DNA from: Burkholderia ubonensis
GTDB taxonomy: Bacteria; Pseudomonadota; Gammaproteobacteria; Burkholderiales; Burkholderiaceae
Length of the DNA stretch: 64,000 nucleotides
Direction of reading: 5' to 3'
Assembly (NCBI RefSeq): GCF_001718695.1
Contig: NZ_CP013422.1
Span: 1,054,001 to 1,118,000, forward strand
In this document: in pieces, positions 8,722 to 17,621 of the stretch
How the letters are laid out: each line of letters starts with the position of its first letter
How positions within the stretch are numbered: position 1 is the stretch's first letter
Notes under the pieces: model-generated
Database searches by the model: none
Seen by the model: the letters and a program-made list of their open reading frames with translations, nothing else
Told to the model about the DNA's origin: nothing
Program-made: the position numbers and the translations under genes

Positions 8722-9332
8722 GGGTGGTCTCCTCCGCCTGACCCGCGTGCCCGCTCGACGGCCGGCTGCGCGATGAACGGTATGAACGCTTGGTTCATGA
8801 CGTCAGTATCTTCCGCCTGCACGACGTTGCCAATCGGTGCGTGCTGAAGTCGCTGTAGGCCGATGCGCGCCGGCTATCGGAATCCACTGACAAGTGCGGC
8901 CGATGCACGGCCGCGATACCGCTCGAACCTGCATCCCGCGGCCGTGACGGGCACGCGTCGTGCGGCCTCGTCGTGCGGCCTGTCTTGCCCCTTCGAACTG
9001 ACGAATGGCGGTCTGCACGCGTTGCTTGACGCGGCATTTCGGCCCGTCTAACTTGCTCTATGTATCGCTGTCATCGCGACGGTTCGTCGTCGGCGCGATC
9101 GCACGATATCTCGTCCTCGGGGGGACGTGGTCATGCTTCCGGTTGCTCGCGGCCAGTTGAGCCGCGAATCTGCGCGCGTATCGATCCTTCGAACGGTCGA
9201 CGCGGCGGCACGCAAGGTGCCGTTGATCGCGCGCAAACCCGCATCGGTGCATCGCACGCCGGGCGCGCGTCCAGTCGTTAATCTTCAGGTAGTGCCCTTG
9301 ATCTTCGTTCCTCGACCCGCCAGGAGCCGTCG
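8722..9332. other. Intergenic region between the small minus-strand gene and the DUF3562-like gene
   Basis: Divergent promoter space of about 610 bp. I see no coding pattern and no convincing operator. A half-matching FNR-like site (TTGAT-CGCG-CGCAA at 9223-9236) precedes the DUF3562-like gene but its second half is poor. Confidence 0.4.
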
Positions 9333-9587
9333 ATGTCACCCGACAATTTGCTTGATTCGCTGAAGGCCGCCGCCGCGCAGCGCGCGATCGACGCCGACCA
9401 GCTGCGCACGATGCTCGACGACGAAGTGCGCGCGCTGTCCTCCGATGCGCGCGTGCACGATTACATCCACGTGTTCGCGATCCGCCATCTGCGCGAACGC
9501 ATGCGCAGGCAGGACGAACTCGAGCGCGACGCGTCGTCCGGCACGCGACGCAACGAGTCGGACAGGAGCAGCAGCCGGCATCCGTGA
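9333..9587 (+). CDS. Small helical protein, DUF3562-like
   Basis: 84 residues, predicted all-helical: [20 protein letters not shown], then a second helix pair with [20 protein letters not shown]. The latter strongly recalls the 'ARVxDFLPxFAxRxxRExL' end of small DUF3562 proteins that are common in Burkholderia and relatives; function is unknown. The ATG is preceded by AGGAG with a 6-nt spacer. The last 20 residues are polar and probably disordered. It sits 170 bp upstream of the chemoreceptor gene and may be cotranscribed with it, though the gap is long enough for a separate promoter. Confidence 0.75.
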   Translation: MSPDNLLDSLKAAAAQRAIDADQLRTMLDDEVRALSSDARVHDYIHVFAIRHLRERMRRQDELERDASSGTRRNESDRSSSRHP

Positions 9588-9756
9588 CGCCGATGCGCCG
9601 CCGGATGCCGGCGGCCCGCTCGCGCATGGGCGAGCGCTCGCGCGATTCGCCACACGTTTGCGAATCATCACGACAACCTCAAGTAAACCGCGCAATTGCC
9701 GTATACCAGGTGAACTGGTCCACTGCGCGTTCGCGCTTCCTCACAGAGTCGTTGCC

Positions 9757-11556
9757 ATGTTTTCGTCCATTCGCGCCCGCATCATCGCCGCGTGCGTCGC
9801 CATCGTCGTATTTGCACTCGTCGCCAGCACGCTGATCAACTATTTCATTGCCCGGTCGTACAACGACGATGCGATCGACCGGAACCTCACGTCCGTCGCG
9901 AGCGGCCACGTGGTCGGGATCGGCGACTGGGTCGCGACGAAAAGCCGGATGATCGCGTCGCTGCAGGATGCGGCGCTGTCGCCCGATCCGCTGCCGGTTT
10001 ACAAGCAGATGGCCGCGGCGGGTGGGTTCACCAACGTCTACGCGGGTTACGCCGACAAGACGTTCAAGTTCTCCGACCCGACCGGCATCCCGGCCGACTA
10101 CGATCCGACCGGCCGCCCGTGGTACAAGCAGGCCGCGCAGGCCGGCAAGCCGGTCGTCACGCCGCCGTACGTCGACGCGGGCACCGGCAACCTGGTCGTC
10201 ACGTTCGCGGTGCCGATCATGCGCGACGGCGCGGTCAAGGGCGTGGTCGCCGCTGACGTCGCGATGAACGCCGTGATCGCGAACGTCAAGTCGATCCATC
10301 CGACGCCGGCCAGCTTCGGGATGCTGATCGACAGCAACGGTCACGTGGTCGCCCATCCGGACTCGAAGCTGACGCTCAAGCCGGTCGCCGACGTGTCGTC
10401 CGAACTCGGCGGCATGAGCGCCGCGTCGATCGCGACCGCCACCGCGCCGGTCGAAGTGCATGTCGGCGACGACGCGAAGCTGGTCCGCGCGCTGCCGGTG
10501 CCGGGCACCGACTGGTACGCGCTCGTCGCGCTCGACAAGTCCGAGGCCACCGCGGGGATGCGTTCGCTGCTGACCGCGTCGCTGGTCACGCTGGTCGCGG
10601 ACATCGTCATCGCGTCGCTGATCGTCGGCGCGATCACCGCGACGGCATTCCGCCGCCTGTCGCTGGTCCGCCAGGCGATGGCGGCGATCGGTTCGGGCTC
10701 GGGCGACCTGACGCAGCGCCTGCCGGCGGACGGCGGCGACGAGGTCACGGACATCGCGCGCTCGTTCAACAGCTTCGTCGACAAGCTGCAGGAGGTCATG
10801 CAGCAGATCCGCGACGCGAGCGAATCGGTGCGCACGGCCGCCAACGAGATCGCGGCCGGCAACCAGGACCTGTCGTCGCGCACCGAGGCGGCGGCCGCGA
10901 GCCTCGAGGAGACGGCCGCGTCGATGGAGGAAATCACCGCGACGGTCGGCCAGTCGGCCGCGGCGGCGGGCCAGGCCGACCAGCGCGCTGAGGCCGCGTC
11001 GAAGATCGCGTCGCACGGCGGCGTGGTGGTGTCGGACGTGGTCTCGACGATGGAGAAGATCGAGGAGGCGTCGGGCCGGATCGGCGACATCATCGGCGTG
11101 ATCGACGGCATCGCGTTCCAGACCAACATCCTTGCGCTGAACGCGGCCGTCGAGGCCGCGCGGGCAGGCGAGCAGGGCCGCGGCTTCGCGGTCGTCGCGC
11201 AGGAGGTGCGCAGCCTCGCGCAGCGCAGCGCGCAGGCCGCGCGCGAGGTGAAGGTGCTGGTCGAATCGACCGTCGCGAGCGTCGAGGCCGGGTCGGGTCA
11301 GGTGCGCCAGGCCGGCGAGACGATGCAGGAGATCGTCACGAACGTCGCCAACGTGACGACGATCATCTCCGAGATCACGCACGCGGCGAACGAGCAGACC
11401 CGCGGCATCCAGGAAGTCAACCGCGCAGTGACGCAGCTCGACGAGATGGTGCAGCAGAATGCGGCGCTCGTCGAACAGTCGACGGCCGCGGCGGCGGCGC
11501 TGCAGACGCAGGCGCATGCGCTCGCGGCGACGGTCGGGCAGTTCAAGGTCGCCTGA
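9757..11556 (+). CDS. Methyl-accepting chemotaxis protein with amino-acid-type dCACHE sensor
   Basis: 599 residues. A transmembrane helix near 8-30 and another near 275-300 enclose a periplasmic dCACHE_1 domain; HAMP and a long signalling coiled coil follow, with the hairpin tip '[20 protein letters not shown]' and '[20 protein letters not shown]'. Residues Y115, R120, W122, Y123, Y138 and D167 reproduce the spacing of the amino-acid-binding motif known from PctA-like receptors (Y-x4-R-x-W-Y-x14-Y-x28-D). The ligand is therefore probably the amino and carboxyl groups of free amino acids. There is no C-terminal CheR-binding pentapeptide (ends QFKVA), so adaptation may need other receptors. The start was chosen at the ATG just before the first membrane helix. 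Confidence 0.95.
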   Translation: MFSSIRARIIAACVAIVVFALVASTLINYFIARSYNDDAIDRNLTSVASGHVVGIGDWVATKSRMIASLQDAALSPDPLPVYKQMAAAGGFTNVYAGYADKTFKFSDPTGIPADYDPTGRPWYKQAAQAGKPVVTPPYVDAGTGNLVVTFAVPIMRDGAVKGVVAADVAMNAVIANVKSIHPTPASFGMLIDSNGHVVAHPDSKLTLKPVADVSSELGGMSAASIATATAPVEVHVGDDAKLVRALPVPGTDWYALVALDKSEATAGMRSLLTASLVTLVADIVIASLIVGAITATAFRRLSLVRQAMAAIGSGSGDLTQRLPADGGDEVTDIARSFNSFVDKLQEVMQQIRDASESVRTAANEIAAGNQDLSSRTEAAAASLEETAASMEEITATVGQSAAAAGQADQRAEAASKIASHGGVVVSDVVSTMEKIEEASGRIGDIIGVIDGIAFQTNILALNAAVEAARAGEQGRGFAVVAQEVRSLAQRSAQAAREVKVLVESTVASVEAGSGQVRQAGETMQEIVTNVANVTTIISEITHAANEQTRGIQEVNRAVTQLDEMVQQNAALVEQSTAAAAALQTQAHALAATVGQFKVA

Positions 11557-11599
11557 CCTTCCTCCGGTACGCGGTGCGGCCCGCCGCGCGCGGCCGCGC

Positions 11600-12574
11600 T
11601 CACGCGTGGCCGTCGTCGCGCATCAGCGCCAGCCGGTTGTAGAGCGTTTTCAGACTGATGCCGAGCGCCTTCGCGGCGCGCGGCTTGTTGCCGTCGAAGT
11701 GATGCAGCGTTGCGGCGATGAAGCGCTGCTGCGCATGGTGCAGCGTCGCACCGATCGGCAGCGCGATGCGGTCGTTCGACGTGTGCTCGGGCGGCATCGC
11801 CAGCTTCGGCAGCGCGAGATCGATCCCGTCGTCCGCGAGGATGTACGCGCGCTCGATCATGTTGTGCAGTTCGCGCACGTTGCCGGGCCACGAATACGCG
11901 CGCAGCGCCGCGATCGCCGCATCGGTCAGCTGCTTGTGCGCGCGGTTGCGCGCGTTCAGCGCCGCGACGAATTCATGCGCGATCGCCTCGGCGTCGCCGC
12001 TGCGCTGCCGCAGCGGCGGCACATACAGCGCGAAGGCGGCGAGGCGGTAGAACAGATCCTCGCGCAAGCGGCCGGTGCGCACGGCTTCCGCCGGATTGTG
12101 ACGCGTCGACGACAGCACGCGCACGTTCAGTGCGATCGGCTCGCTGCCGCCGACCCGCATGATCGTGTTCGACTCGAGCGCGCGCAGCAGCTTCACCTGC
12201 AGCGCCGCAGGCATTTCCGCAATTTCGTCGAGCAGCAACGTGCCGCCGCACGCCGCTTCGAAGAAGCCCTCGCGCCGCGCGACCGCGCCGGTGAAACTCC
12301 CTTTCTCGTGGCCGAACAACTGCGCGTCGGCGATGTCGGCCGGAATGGCGCCGCAGTTGACCGGCACGAACGGTCCGTCCCGGTGCGCGCTGAGTGCGTG
12401 CAGACACCGCGCGACGATATCCTTGCCGACCCCGCTTTCGCCCGCGATCATCACGCTGGCGCCGGTCGGGGCGATCCGCTCGATGCGGTCCTGCAATACG
12501 CGTACGGCAGTCGAGCGGCCGGACAGCCGCGATGCATCGCCGCGTTGCTTTGGATGGACATTGAATTCAACCAT
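11600..12574 (-). CDS. Sigma-54-dependent transcriptional activator lacking a sensor domain
   Basis: 324 residues. Only about 20-40 residues precede the AAA+ domain, which carries Walker A (GESGVGKD), the sigma-54 contact loop as GSFTGA rather than the commoner GAFTGA, Walker B (GGTLLLDEIAEM) and the R-finger region (LREDLFYRL). It ends in a Fis-type helix-turn-helix (KPRAAKALGISLKTLYNRL). With no receiver, GAF or PAS domain it resembles PspF-type activators, which are controlled by a separate partner. I chose the ATG at 12574; a TTG at 12631 would add 19 residues and neither start has a strong Shine-Dalgarno site. Candidate targets are the sigma-54-like sites near 18371 and 17431. Confidence 0.92.
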   Translation of the reverse strand: MVEFNVHPKQRGDASRLSGRSTAVRVLQDRIERIAPTGASVMIAGESGVGKDIVARCLHALSAHRDGPFVPVNCGAIPADIADAQLFGHEKGSFTGAVARREGFFEAACGGTLLLDEIAEMPAALQVKLLRALESNTIMRVGGSEPIALNVRVLSSTRHNPAEAVRTGRLREDLFYRLAAFALYVPPLRQRSGDAEAIAHEFVAALNARNRAHKQLTDAAIAALRAYSWPGNVRELHNMIERAYILADDGIDLALPKLAMPPEHTSNDRIALPIGATLHHAQQRFIAATLHHFDGNKPRAAKALGISLKTLYNRLALMRDDGHA

Positions 12575-12990
12575 GACTGTCAGAGCGCGCGCCGTTTTGA
12601 AAATCGGCGTCGCGCATTCCGTCGGTTGCAATATCTACATCGACAACGGAATGGCCGTCGCAGTGCCGCGATATAGAAAATTTCAATGCGCGGCGTGTGG
12701 CCTCTAGAAATATCCGATCGCATTACGTCGATCGGGATCGTTGCTTTTTTACAGCCGACGAATGCAAATTCGTCAGACATTTGTAGGGCCGGGAATGCCT
12801 GCGCGCACCGCGGCGGGCCATCCGACATGCGCCGCTGCGACATGCGGGGCGGTCCGCGGCCTACGCCCGAGATCCCGCGCAGGTACGCTGGTTGCTGCGC
12901 CGTCGAGGCTCGCCCGGCATGCTTTGCGGCTAGTCCTCCGCCGGGGCGGCAGCCGCGAAATGACGGTCGCCGGCGCGATGCAAGGTAAAG
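12575..12990. other. Divergent promoter region with a perfect inverted repeat
   Basis: This 416-bp region separates the sigma-54 activator and the hybrid kinase and is A/T-richer than its flanks. It contains GACGAAT-GCAA-ATTCGTC at 12757-12774, a perfect 7-bp inverted repeat that looks like an operator for a dimeric regulator. The regulator is unknown. Confidence 0.45.
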
Positions 12991-14979
12991 ATGAGGACCT
13001 TAACCCGTGAGCTCTTTCGGCAGGGCGCGTGGGTGCTGCTTGCTGTCGGGGTGGCGTCCGCGCTGCAGGCGTGGGCGATTCGCGTCGTCGGCGTGCATGA
13101 GCCCTTCGCACCGCTGCCGTTCTATGCCGGCGTCGCGGCCGCCGCCTGGCTGACTTCGCTGGCCGGCGGGCTCGCTGCGACCGCCGTCAGTCTCGCCGTG
13201 ATCGGCGCGCTGTGGTGGCGCCCGGCGGCGCCTTCCGAATTGCTGGCCCAGGCCGTCGCGTTCGTCGCGATCAGTTTCGTCGAGTGCGCACTGGTCGTGG
13301 CCGTCAAGCCGCTGTTTGCGAACGACCGCTTGCGCGGCGCCGACAGCGACGACGAAGCGCCCAGCCCGACGCGTCGCGAGCCCGCAGCCGCGCCGCTCGA
13401 GCATGCGCCTTCCGACGACTTGGCGTTGTTGCACAGCGTGGTCGACGCGTCGCCCGACGCCATCGTCGGCGTCGACGCGGGACGGCGGATCGTCAGCTGG
13501 AACCGGGCCGCGCGTCGGATCTTCGGCGTCGATGCGACGGCGGCAATCGGTCGCGACGTCACGACGTTGATCGCACCGCGCTGGCTCCGGCTGCAGCCGC
13601 TTCCGGCGTCGTTCGAGCACCCGCGCGCGGCCGTCGGCCCGTTCGACGTGCTGTGCGTGCGCGGCGACGGCGGCCGTTTCCGCGCGAGCTTCGCGGCCGC
13701 ACCGATCGTCGATGCCGGCGGCCACTGCACGGGCCTGTCGATCACGCTGCGCGAGGCCGACCAACGGCGGCGCGACGAGCGCGGCCACCTGCGGGCGTTG
13801 CGCGGCGCACGCGTGCAGGCGGACCAGTCGAACCGGCTGAAGGACGAATTGCTGTCCACCGTATCGCACGAACTACGCACGCCGCTGAACGTGATCTACG
13901 GCTGGGTCGAGGTGTTGCGCAGCGTCGACGGTCAGGCATTCGCGCAGCAGGCGATCGATGCGATCGATCGCAGCGCGCGGTCGTTGTCGCGGATGGTCGG
14001 CGACCTGCTCGACGCATCGTCGCTCGCGACCGGGCGTACGCGGCTCGAGCGCGCGCCGGTCGATCTGGTGCGCATCGTGCGCGACGCGGTGCGCGAACTC
14101 GGCGGGAGCGCGGACGCGAACGGCATCGCGCTGTCGACCGACTGCGCATTGACGAACTGCGTCATTTCCGCGGACGGGGAGCGCTTGCGCCAGGTGCTGT
14201 CCAACTTGCTGTCGAACGCGATCAAGTTCACACCGTCGGGCGGTCGCATCACCGTGTCGCTGGCCCGCGCCGGCGCGCGCGTGCGCATGGCGGTCACCGA
14301 TACGGGCCACGGCATTTCCGCCGAGCGTTTGCCGCATCTGTTCGATACGTTCAACCGGCCGGAAGGCGCTGCGGCCTCGCCGAAACGCGGGTTGGGGCTC
14401 GGCCTGTCGATCGTGCGCAATATCGTGCGGCTGCACGGCGGCGACGTGGCGGCGAGCAGCCCTGGCGCCGGCCTCGGCACGACCGTGACGGTGACGTTGC
14501 CGGTGGACTGGGACGCCGACGATCCGGCCGCTGATCCGGCGCGCCCGGCCACGGCGTTGAAGGCGGTCGCGCTCGACGGCTACCGCGTGCTGGTCGTCGA
14601 CGACGACGCCACGTCGCGCGCGAGTCTCGCGGCCGCGCTCGAAACGTTCGGCGCGCAGGTCGCACTGGCGCATTCTGGGCGCGACGCGCTGAACGCGCTG
14701 TCGCGCCAGCGGCCTGGCGTCGTGCTGTCCGATCTCGCCATGCCCGACGGCGACGGCTTCTGGCTGCTCGATCACATCCGTCATCTGCCGGGCGACGACG
14801 CACGCATGCCCGTGGTGGCCGTGACCGCGCATACCGGCGCGGAAGACCGCAAGCGCGTGATGGCGGCCGGCTTCGACGCGTATCTGCCCAAGCCGGTCGA
14901 TATGCCGACGCTCGCGAGCGTGATCGTCGACGTGTCGTCCGAAGGCGACGGAGCGGCGGCCGGCCGGGGACAGCACTGA
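12991..14979 (+). CDS. Hybrid sensor histidine kinase with C-terminal receiver
   Basis: 662 residues: an N-terminal membrane region of about four helices (residues 10-110), a PAS domain (about 145-260, SVVDASPDAIVGVDAGRRIV), a HisKA box (STVSHELRTPLN) with phospho-accepting H293, a HATPase domain (NLLSNAIKFTPSGG, DTGHGI, GLGLGLSIV) and a receiver (VLVVDDDATS, phospho-acceptor D581 in LSDLAMPDGDG, Lys in YLPKPVD). No HPt or output domain follows, so the signal presumably passes to a separate HPt or regulator. The start is the first ATG of the frame; the ribosome-binding site is weak. The BON gene follows after 36 bp and may share the transcript. Confidence 0.93.
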   Translation: MRTLTRELFRQGAWVLLAVGVASALQAWAIRVVGVHEPFAPLPFYAGVAAAAWLTSLAGGLAATAVSLAVIGALWWRPAAPSELLAQAVAFVAISFVECALVVAVKPLFANDRLRGADSDDEAPSPTRREPAAAPLEHAPSDDLALLHSVVDASPDAIVGVDAGRRIVSWNRAARRIFGVDATAAIGRDVTTLIAPRWLRLQPLPASFEHPRAAVGPFDVLCVRGDGGRFRASFAAAPIVDAGGHCTGLSITLREADQRRRDERGHLRALRGARVQADQSNRLKDELLSTVSHELRTPLNVIYGWVEVLRSVDGQAFAQQAIDAIDRSARSLSRMVGDLLDASSLATGRTRLERAPVDLVRIVRDAVRELGGSADANGIALSTDCALTNCVISADGERLRQVLSNLLSNAIKFTPSGGRITVSLARAGARVRMAVTDTGHGISAERLPHLFDTFNRPEGAAASPKRGLGLGLSIVRNIVRLHGGDVAASSPGAGLGTTVTVTLPVDWDADDPAADPARPATALKAVALDGYRVLVVDDDATSRASLAAALETFGAQVALAHSGRDALNALSRQRPGVVLSDLAMPDGDGFWLLDHIRHLPGDDARMPVVAVTAHTGAEDRKRVMAAGFDAYLPKPVDMPTLASVIVDVSSEGDGAAAGRGQH

Positions 14980-15015
14980 ATTGCGGTGGCATGCGCCTAT
15001 CCCGAGGAGCGGACG

Positions 15016-15444
15016 ATGAAGCGATCGAACTACACGCAACGCGACGGCACCGGCGGCCGACCGGCGCATCGCATGCGGATGCGGATGCGGATGCGGATGC
15101 GGCCGGCCGCGCAGATCATCGGCGCGTGGCTGCTGTCCTGCGCGTGCGTCGCGACGCCGCGCGCGGCAGCGGCCGACGAAAGCGTGGGGCACAAGCTCGC
15201 GAGCGAAGCATCGGCGGTGGGCGGCCAGCTGCGCGATGCGACGCTCGCATCGCGTATCCGCGCGGCGCTCGTGGCCGAGCGCGGCCTCGCGTCCGACGAC
15301 ATCGATGTCCAGGTCCACGGCCGCGTGGCCGAGTTGACGGGCAGCGTGCCGGACGAGCCGCAGCATGCGGCGGCGATCCGCGTCGTGCGTGACGTCAGCG
15401 GCGTGAGCGGTGTGCAGGATCGGCTGAAGGTGGGCCGGAAGTAG
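15016..15444 (+). CDS. Exported BON-domain protein
   Basis: 142 residues. A basic N-terminus, including a run of Arg-Met dipeptides from a DNA repeat, leads into a hydrophobic signal segment (AAQIIGAWLLSCACVATPRA) and then one BON domain (about 75-140: LASRIRAALVAERGLASDDIDVQVHGRVAELTG, ending VSGVQDRLKVGRK). BON domains bind phospholipid or stabilise the envelope, as in OsmY. The ATG has a GAGGAG site with a 6-nt spacer. Two Cys in the signal region (SCAC) could be a lipobox, making it a lipoprotein instead of a freely periplasmic protein. Confidence 0.85.
   Translation: MKRSNYTQRDGTGGRPAHRMRMRMRMRMRPAAQIIGAWLLSCACVATPRAAAADESVGHKLASEASAVGGQLRDATLASRIRAALVAERGLASDDIDVQVHGRVAELTGSVPDEPQHAAAIRVVRDVSGVSGVQDRLKVGRK
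15073..15102 (+). repeat. Five tandem copies of a hexamer (ATGCGG) in the BON gene signal region
   Basis: ATGCGG is repeated five times without interruption, encoding alternating Met-Arg in the n-region of the signal peptide. Changes in copy number would keep the frame and only alter positive charge and length ahead of the hydrophobic core. Confidence 0.95.
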
Positions 15445-15699
15445 CGCGACGCAGCGGGGTGGTCGAGTTGATGCAGCAGCGTTGCCACGACCTACAGCAT
15501 GCGGCGGCGCTTCACGTCGTGCATGACGCGGAGGGACGTGCGTGAGAGACGCCGACGGCGCTCTGGAAGCAGCGTTCCGGACGAGCGCCGTGTGACGGGG
15601 CTGCAACCGTTCCGAGTTCGCGCTGCGCCGCTGCGCCGCATACGCCCGCAGCCGTCGCGATTTTCGCGCGCCGATCGACCGACGAATACGGAGACGCCG

Positions 15700-16341
15700 A
15701 TGAAGACGAGCACGAACCATCACGGCAACAGAGGCCACCGCAGGGCGTCCCCTCGCATCCCGCTGCTGCTGTCGATACCGACGGCGCTTGCACTGGCCGC
15801 CACCTCGGCGCTCCCGCAGCCGCCCCCGGCATCCTCGGTGCGCGTTGCCCCTGGCGTCGTGCGCCCGGGCGAGACGCCCGACGAGGCGGACATGACACGA
15901 CGGCCCACCGGTTTCGATGCGGAGTTCGTCGACAAGGCCGGCATCGTCGGCAAGACCGAGGTGGAGGCGAGCCAGCTCGCGCTCGAGCGCTCGTCGAATC
16001 CGCAATTGAAGGCGTTCGCGCGCAGAATCGTCGACGACTACGGCCGCATGACGGCCGAACTGCGCCGGCTCGGCGCACGTAAAGGCGTGCCCGTGCAGAC
16101 GCGCATGCTGGTCGACCCGGCGCTCACTGCGCTGCGCACCGAAACGGGCGTGGCGTTCGACAAAGGCTATCTGTCGGTCGCCGGGCCGACGGCGCAGGAG
16201 GCGGCGGTGAAGCTCTACGAAGCCGAACGTCGCGACGGCCGCGACGCGCAGCTTCGCGCGTTCGCGGCCGATGCGCTGCCCACCCTCAACGAACACCTTC
16301 GCGCGGCGCGCGAGCTTGCACGGTCCGTTGCGGCGCGTTAG
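15700..16341 (+). CDS. Exported DUF4142 protein
   Basis: 213 residues. A Sec signal (RIPLLLSIPTALALAATSAL) precedes a DUF4142 ferritin-like four-helix bundle: FDAEFVDKAGIVGKTEVEAS, LALERSSNPQLKAFARRIVDDY, and a last helix ending LNEHLRAARELA. DUF4142 proteins are small periplasmic or envelope stress proteins without an established activity. The ATG is preceded by GGAG with a 6-nt spacer. The 255-bp gap after the BON gene shows no gene. Neighbouring BON, PRC-barrel and CBS genes suggest membership in the same stress set. Confidence 0.88.
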   Translation: MKTSTNHHGNRGHRRASPRIPLLLSIPTALALAATSALPQPPPASSVRVAPGVVRPGETPDEADMTRRPTGFDAEFVDKAGIVGKTEVEASQLALERSSNPQLKAFARRIVDDYGRMTAELRRLGARKGVPVQTRMLVDPALTALRTETGVAFDKGYLSVAGPTAQEAAVKLYEAERRDGRDAQLRAFAADALPTLNEHLRAARELARSVAAR

Positions 16342-16356
16342 GCCGCCACCTCCATC

Positions 16357-16863
16357 TCATTGCCGCTTGGTCGTCGCGTCATTCTCCGGGCCGCCGGGCG
16401 ACGCCTCGTAAGGCGGCGAATCGAGCGCCGTTTCGCCTTCCTCGATCAGCCAGTAGGGCGACGCGCCGTAGTACGCATGCAGCGCCTCGGCCCACGCCGG
16501 ATCGGCCATCGCTGGCCAGCGATCCTTGTCGAAGCCCGGCGCCTCGCGCACGCGCTCGGTCGGCACCGGCAACACGAAGCAGCGACGCGCCGCATCGAGC
16601 GTCAGCACGTTCCACGGCAGCGCGAGCAGCTTGTCGCCGATGCCGAGAAAGCCGCCCGACGACACGACCGCATACGCGATCCGGCCGGCGCGCACATCGA
16701 GCATGATGTGCGTGACCTTGCCGATGTCGTCGCCGTCGATGGTCAGCACGTGATCGTCTTCCAGCGTGCCGGCGGCCATCACGTCCGGCCCCGGCCCGCC
16801 CGTCGAGCGGCCGTCATCGCCGACGATCCCTGCATGCGCGCGTGGCGCCCGGTCGGTTGTCAT
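16357..16863 (-). CDS. PRC-barrel domain protein
   Basis: 168 residues. A PRC-barrel fold spans about 25-105 (MAAGTLEDDHVLTIDGDDIG, KVTHIMLDVRAGRIAYAVVS, LLALPWNVLTLDAARRCFVL). The C-terminal part contains the often-conserved 'WPAMADPAWAEALHAYYG' segment of stress-linked PRC-barrel proteins. PRC-barrels are protein-interaction or RNA-processing modules; no enzyme activity is expected. The start was chosen by AGGAG with a 7-nt spacer. It lies 47 bp downstream of the CBS gene, in the same direction, and is probably cotranscribed. Confidence 0.88.
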   Translation of the reverse strand: MTTDRAPRAHAGIVGDDGRSTGGPGPDVMAAGTLEDDHVLTIDGDDIGKVTHIMLDVRAGRIAYAVVSSGGFLGIGDKLLALPWNVLTLDAARRCFVLPVPTERVREAPGFDKDRWPAMADPAWAEALHAYYGASPYWLIEEGETALDSPPYEASPGGPENDATTKRQ

Positions 16864-16910
16864 CGCTGTTCTCCTGGTCGAAACGATAGGGGGTGCCTGG
16901 GTAGCCGCCA

Positions 16911-17342
16911 TCACCGCCGGCGCGGCAGCGACACGTCCTCGAGCGTGTTGGCCAGCTCGTCGCGCGCCGGGCCGCCGGCGCGCGTCGCGATGTCGCCGAG
17001 CGACACGATGCCGACCACGCGGCGCTGGCCGTCGAGGACCGGCATCCGGTGCAACTGCACGTCGGCCATGCGCTGCTGGACGTCGCCGACGCCGTCGTCC
17101 TCGATGCACCATTGCACCGGCGCCGACGCGACGGCCTTCACCGGCGTGTCGGGCGAATGGCCATGCGACAGCGCGCGTATGGCGAGGTCGCGGTCGGTCA
17201 CGATCGCGACCAGTTCGCCGCCTTCGCATACGGGCAGCACGCCGATGTCGAAGCGCTGCATCAGTTCGGCCGCATGGCGGATCGTGTCGTTCGGCGCGAC
17301 GCAGACGACGTCGCGCGACATGATCTCGTTGACGCGATACAT
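16911..17342 (-). CDS. Two-CBS-domain protein
   Basis: 143 residues forming one Bateman module: CBS1 (about 1-58, MSRDVVCVAPNDTIRHAAEL ... LVAIVTDRDLAIRAL) and CBS2 (about 68-130, QQRMADVQLHRMPVLDGQRR ... VGIVSLGDIAT). Such stand-alone CBS pairs bind adenosyl ligands (AMP, ATP, NAD) and act as energy-state sensors. The start has a strong AGGAGG site with a 5-nt spacer; the upstream in-frame extension to 17438 has no such site. First gene of a CBS / PRC-barrel pair. Confidence 0.93.
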   Translation of the reverse strand: MYRVNEIMSRDVVCVAPNDTIRHAAELMQRFDIGVLPVCEGGELVAIVTDRDLAIRALSHGHSPDTPVKAVASAPVQWCIEDDGVGDVQQRMADVQLHRMPVLDGQRRVVGIVSLGDIATRAGGPARDELANTLEDVSLPRRR

Positions 17343-17430
17343 GGACGCCTCCTTTTTCAGAGCAAGATGAGCGCGGAGCAGGATGCGTGCCGCGCGCGGT
17401 TCACTCGCGGCCGGCGAACGGGTCGCGCGG

Positions 17431-17446
17431 TGCGACAAATTTGCCA
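17431..17446 (-). promoter_or_regulatory. Possible sigma-54 promoter of the CBS gene
   Basis: Read on the minus strand, TGGCAAA-TTTG-TCGCA has GG and GC exactly 10 bp apart and fits the TGGCACG-N4-TTGCA consensus moderately. Transcription would start near 17420, about 78 nt before the CBS start codon. Single sites of this quality can occur by chance. Confidence 0.35.
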
Positions 17447-17501
17447 GCGCGCTTGTACATCTTCCACGGCTGCTGCCGCGGCCGGCTCGACGAGCAGTGC
17501 G

Positions 17502-17621
17502 TCAGTGTCCGACGCCCGTCATCACGACGATGGCGAACACCAGCGCGCTCTCGACGGCCGCGAGCGCCGCGACGCCCGCGGCGCCGCTGACCTCGTGCCA
17601 TGCACGTTCCATGCGTTTCAT
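17502..17621 (-). CDS. 39-residue single-pass membrane peptide
   Basis: A tiny ORF with a GGAG site 7 nt before its ATG. The peptide has a basic N-terminus (MKRMERAWHEVSG) followed by a hydrophobic stretch (AALAAVESALVFAIVVMTG) long enough to span the membrane, ending VGH. It lies 159 bp upstream of the CBS gene on the same strand. Small membrane peptides of this sort often modulate a sensor or transporter; the partner is unknown. It could be a chance ORF, but the ribosome-binding site and amphipathic design favour a real gene. Confidence 0.55.
   Translation of the reverse strand: MKRMERAWHEVSGAAGVAALAAVESALVFAIVVMTGVGH

Noticed and set aside
9223..9236. FNR-like site TTGAT-CGCG-CGCAA before the DUF3562-like gene
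   Set aside because: Second half matches only 3 of 5 and no suitable -10 is at the expected distance.
13873..16296. 807-residue open frame antisense to the kinase, BON and DUF4142 genes
   Set aside because: Spans three well-supported genes on the other strand and has shadow-frame composition.
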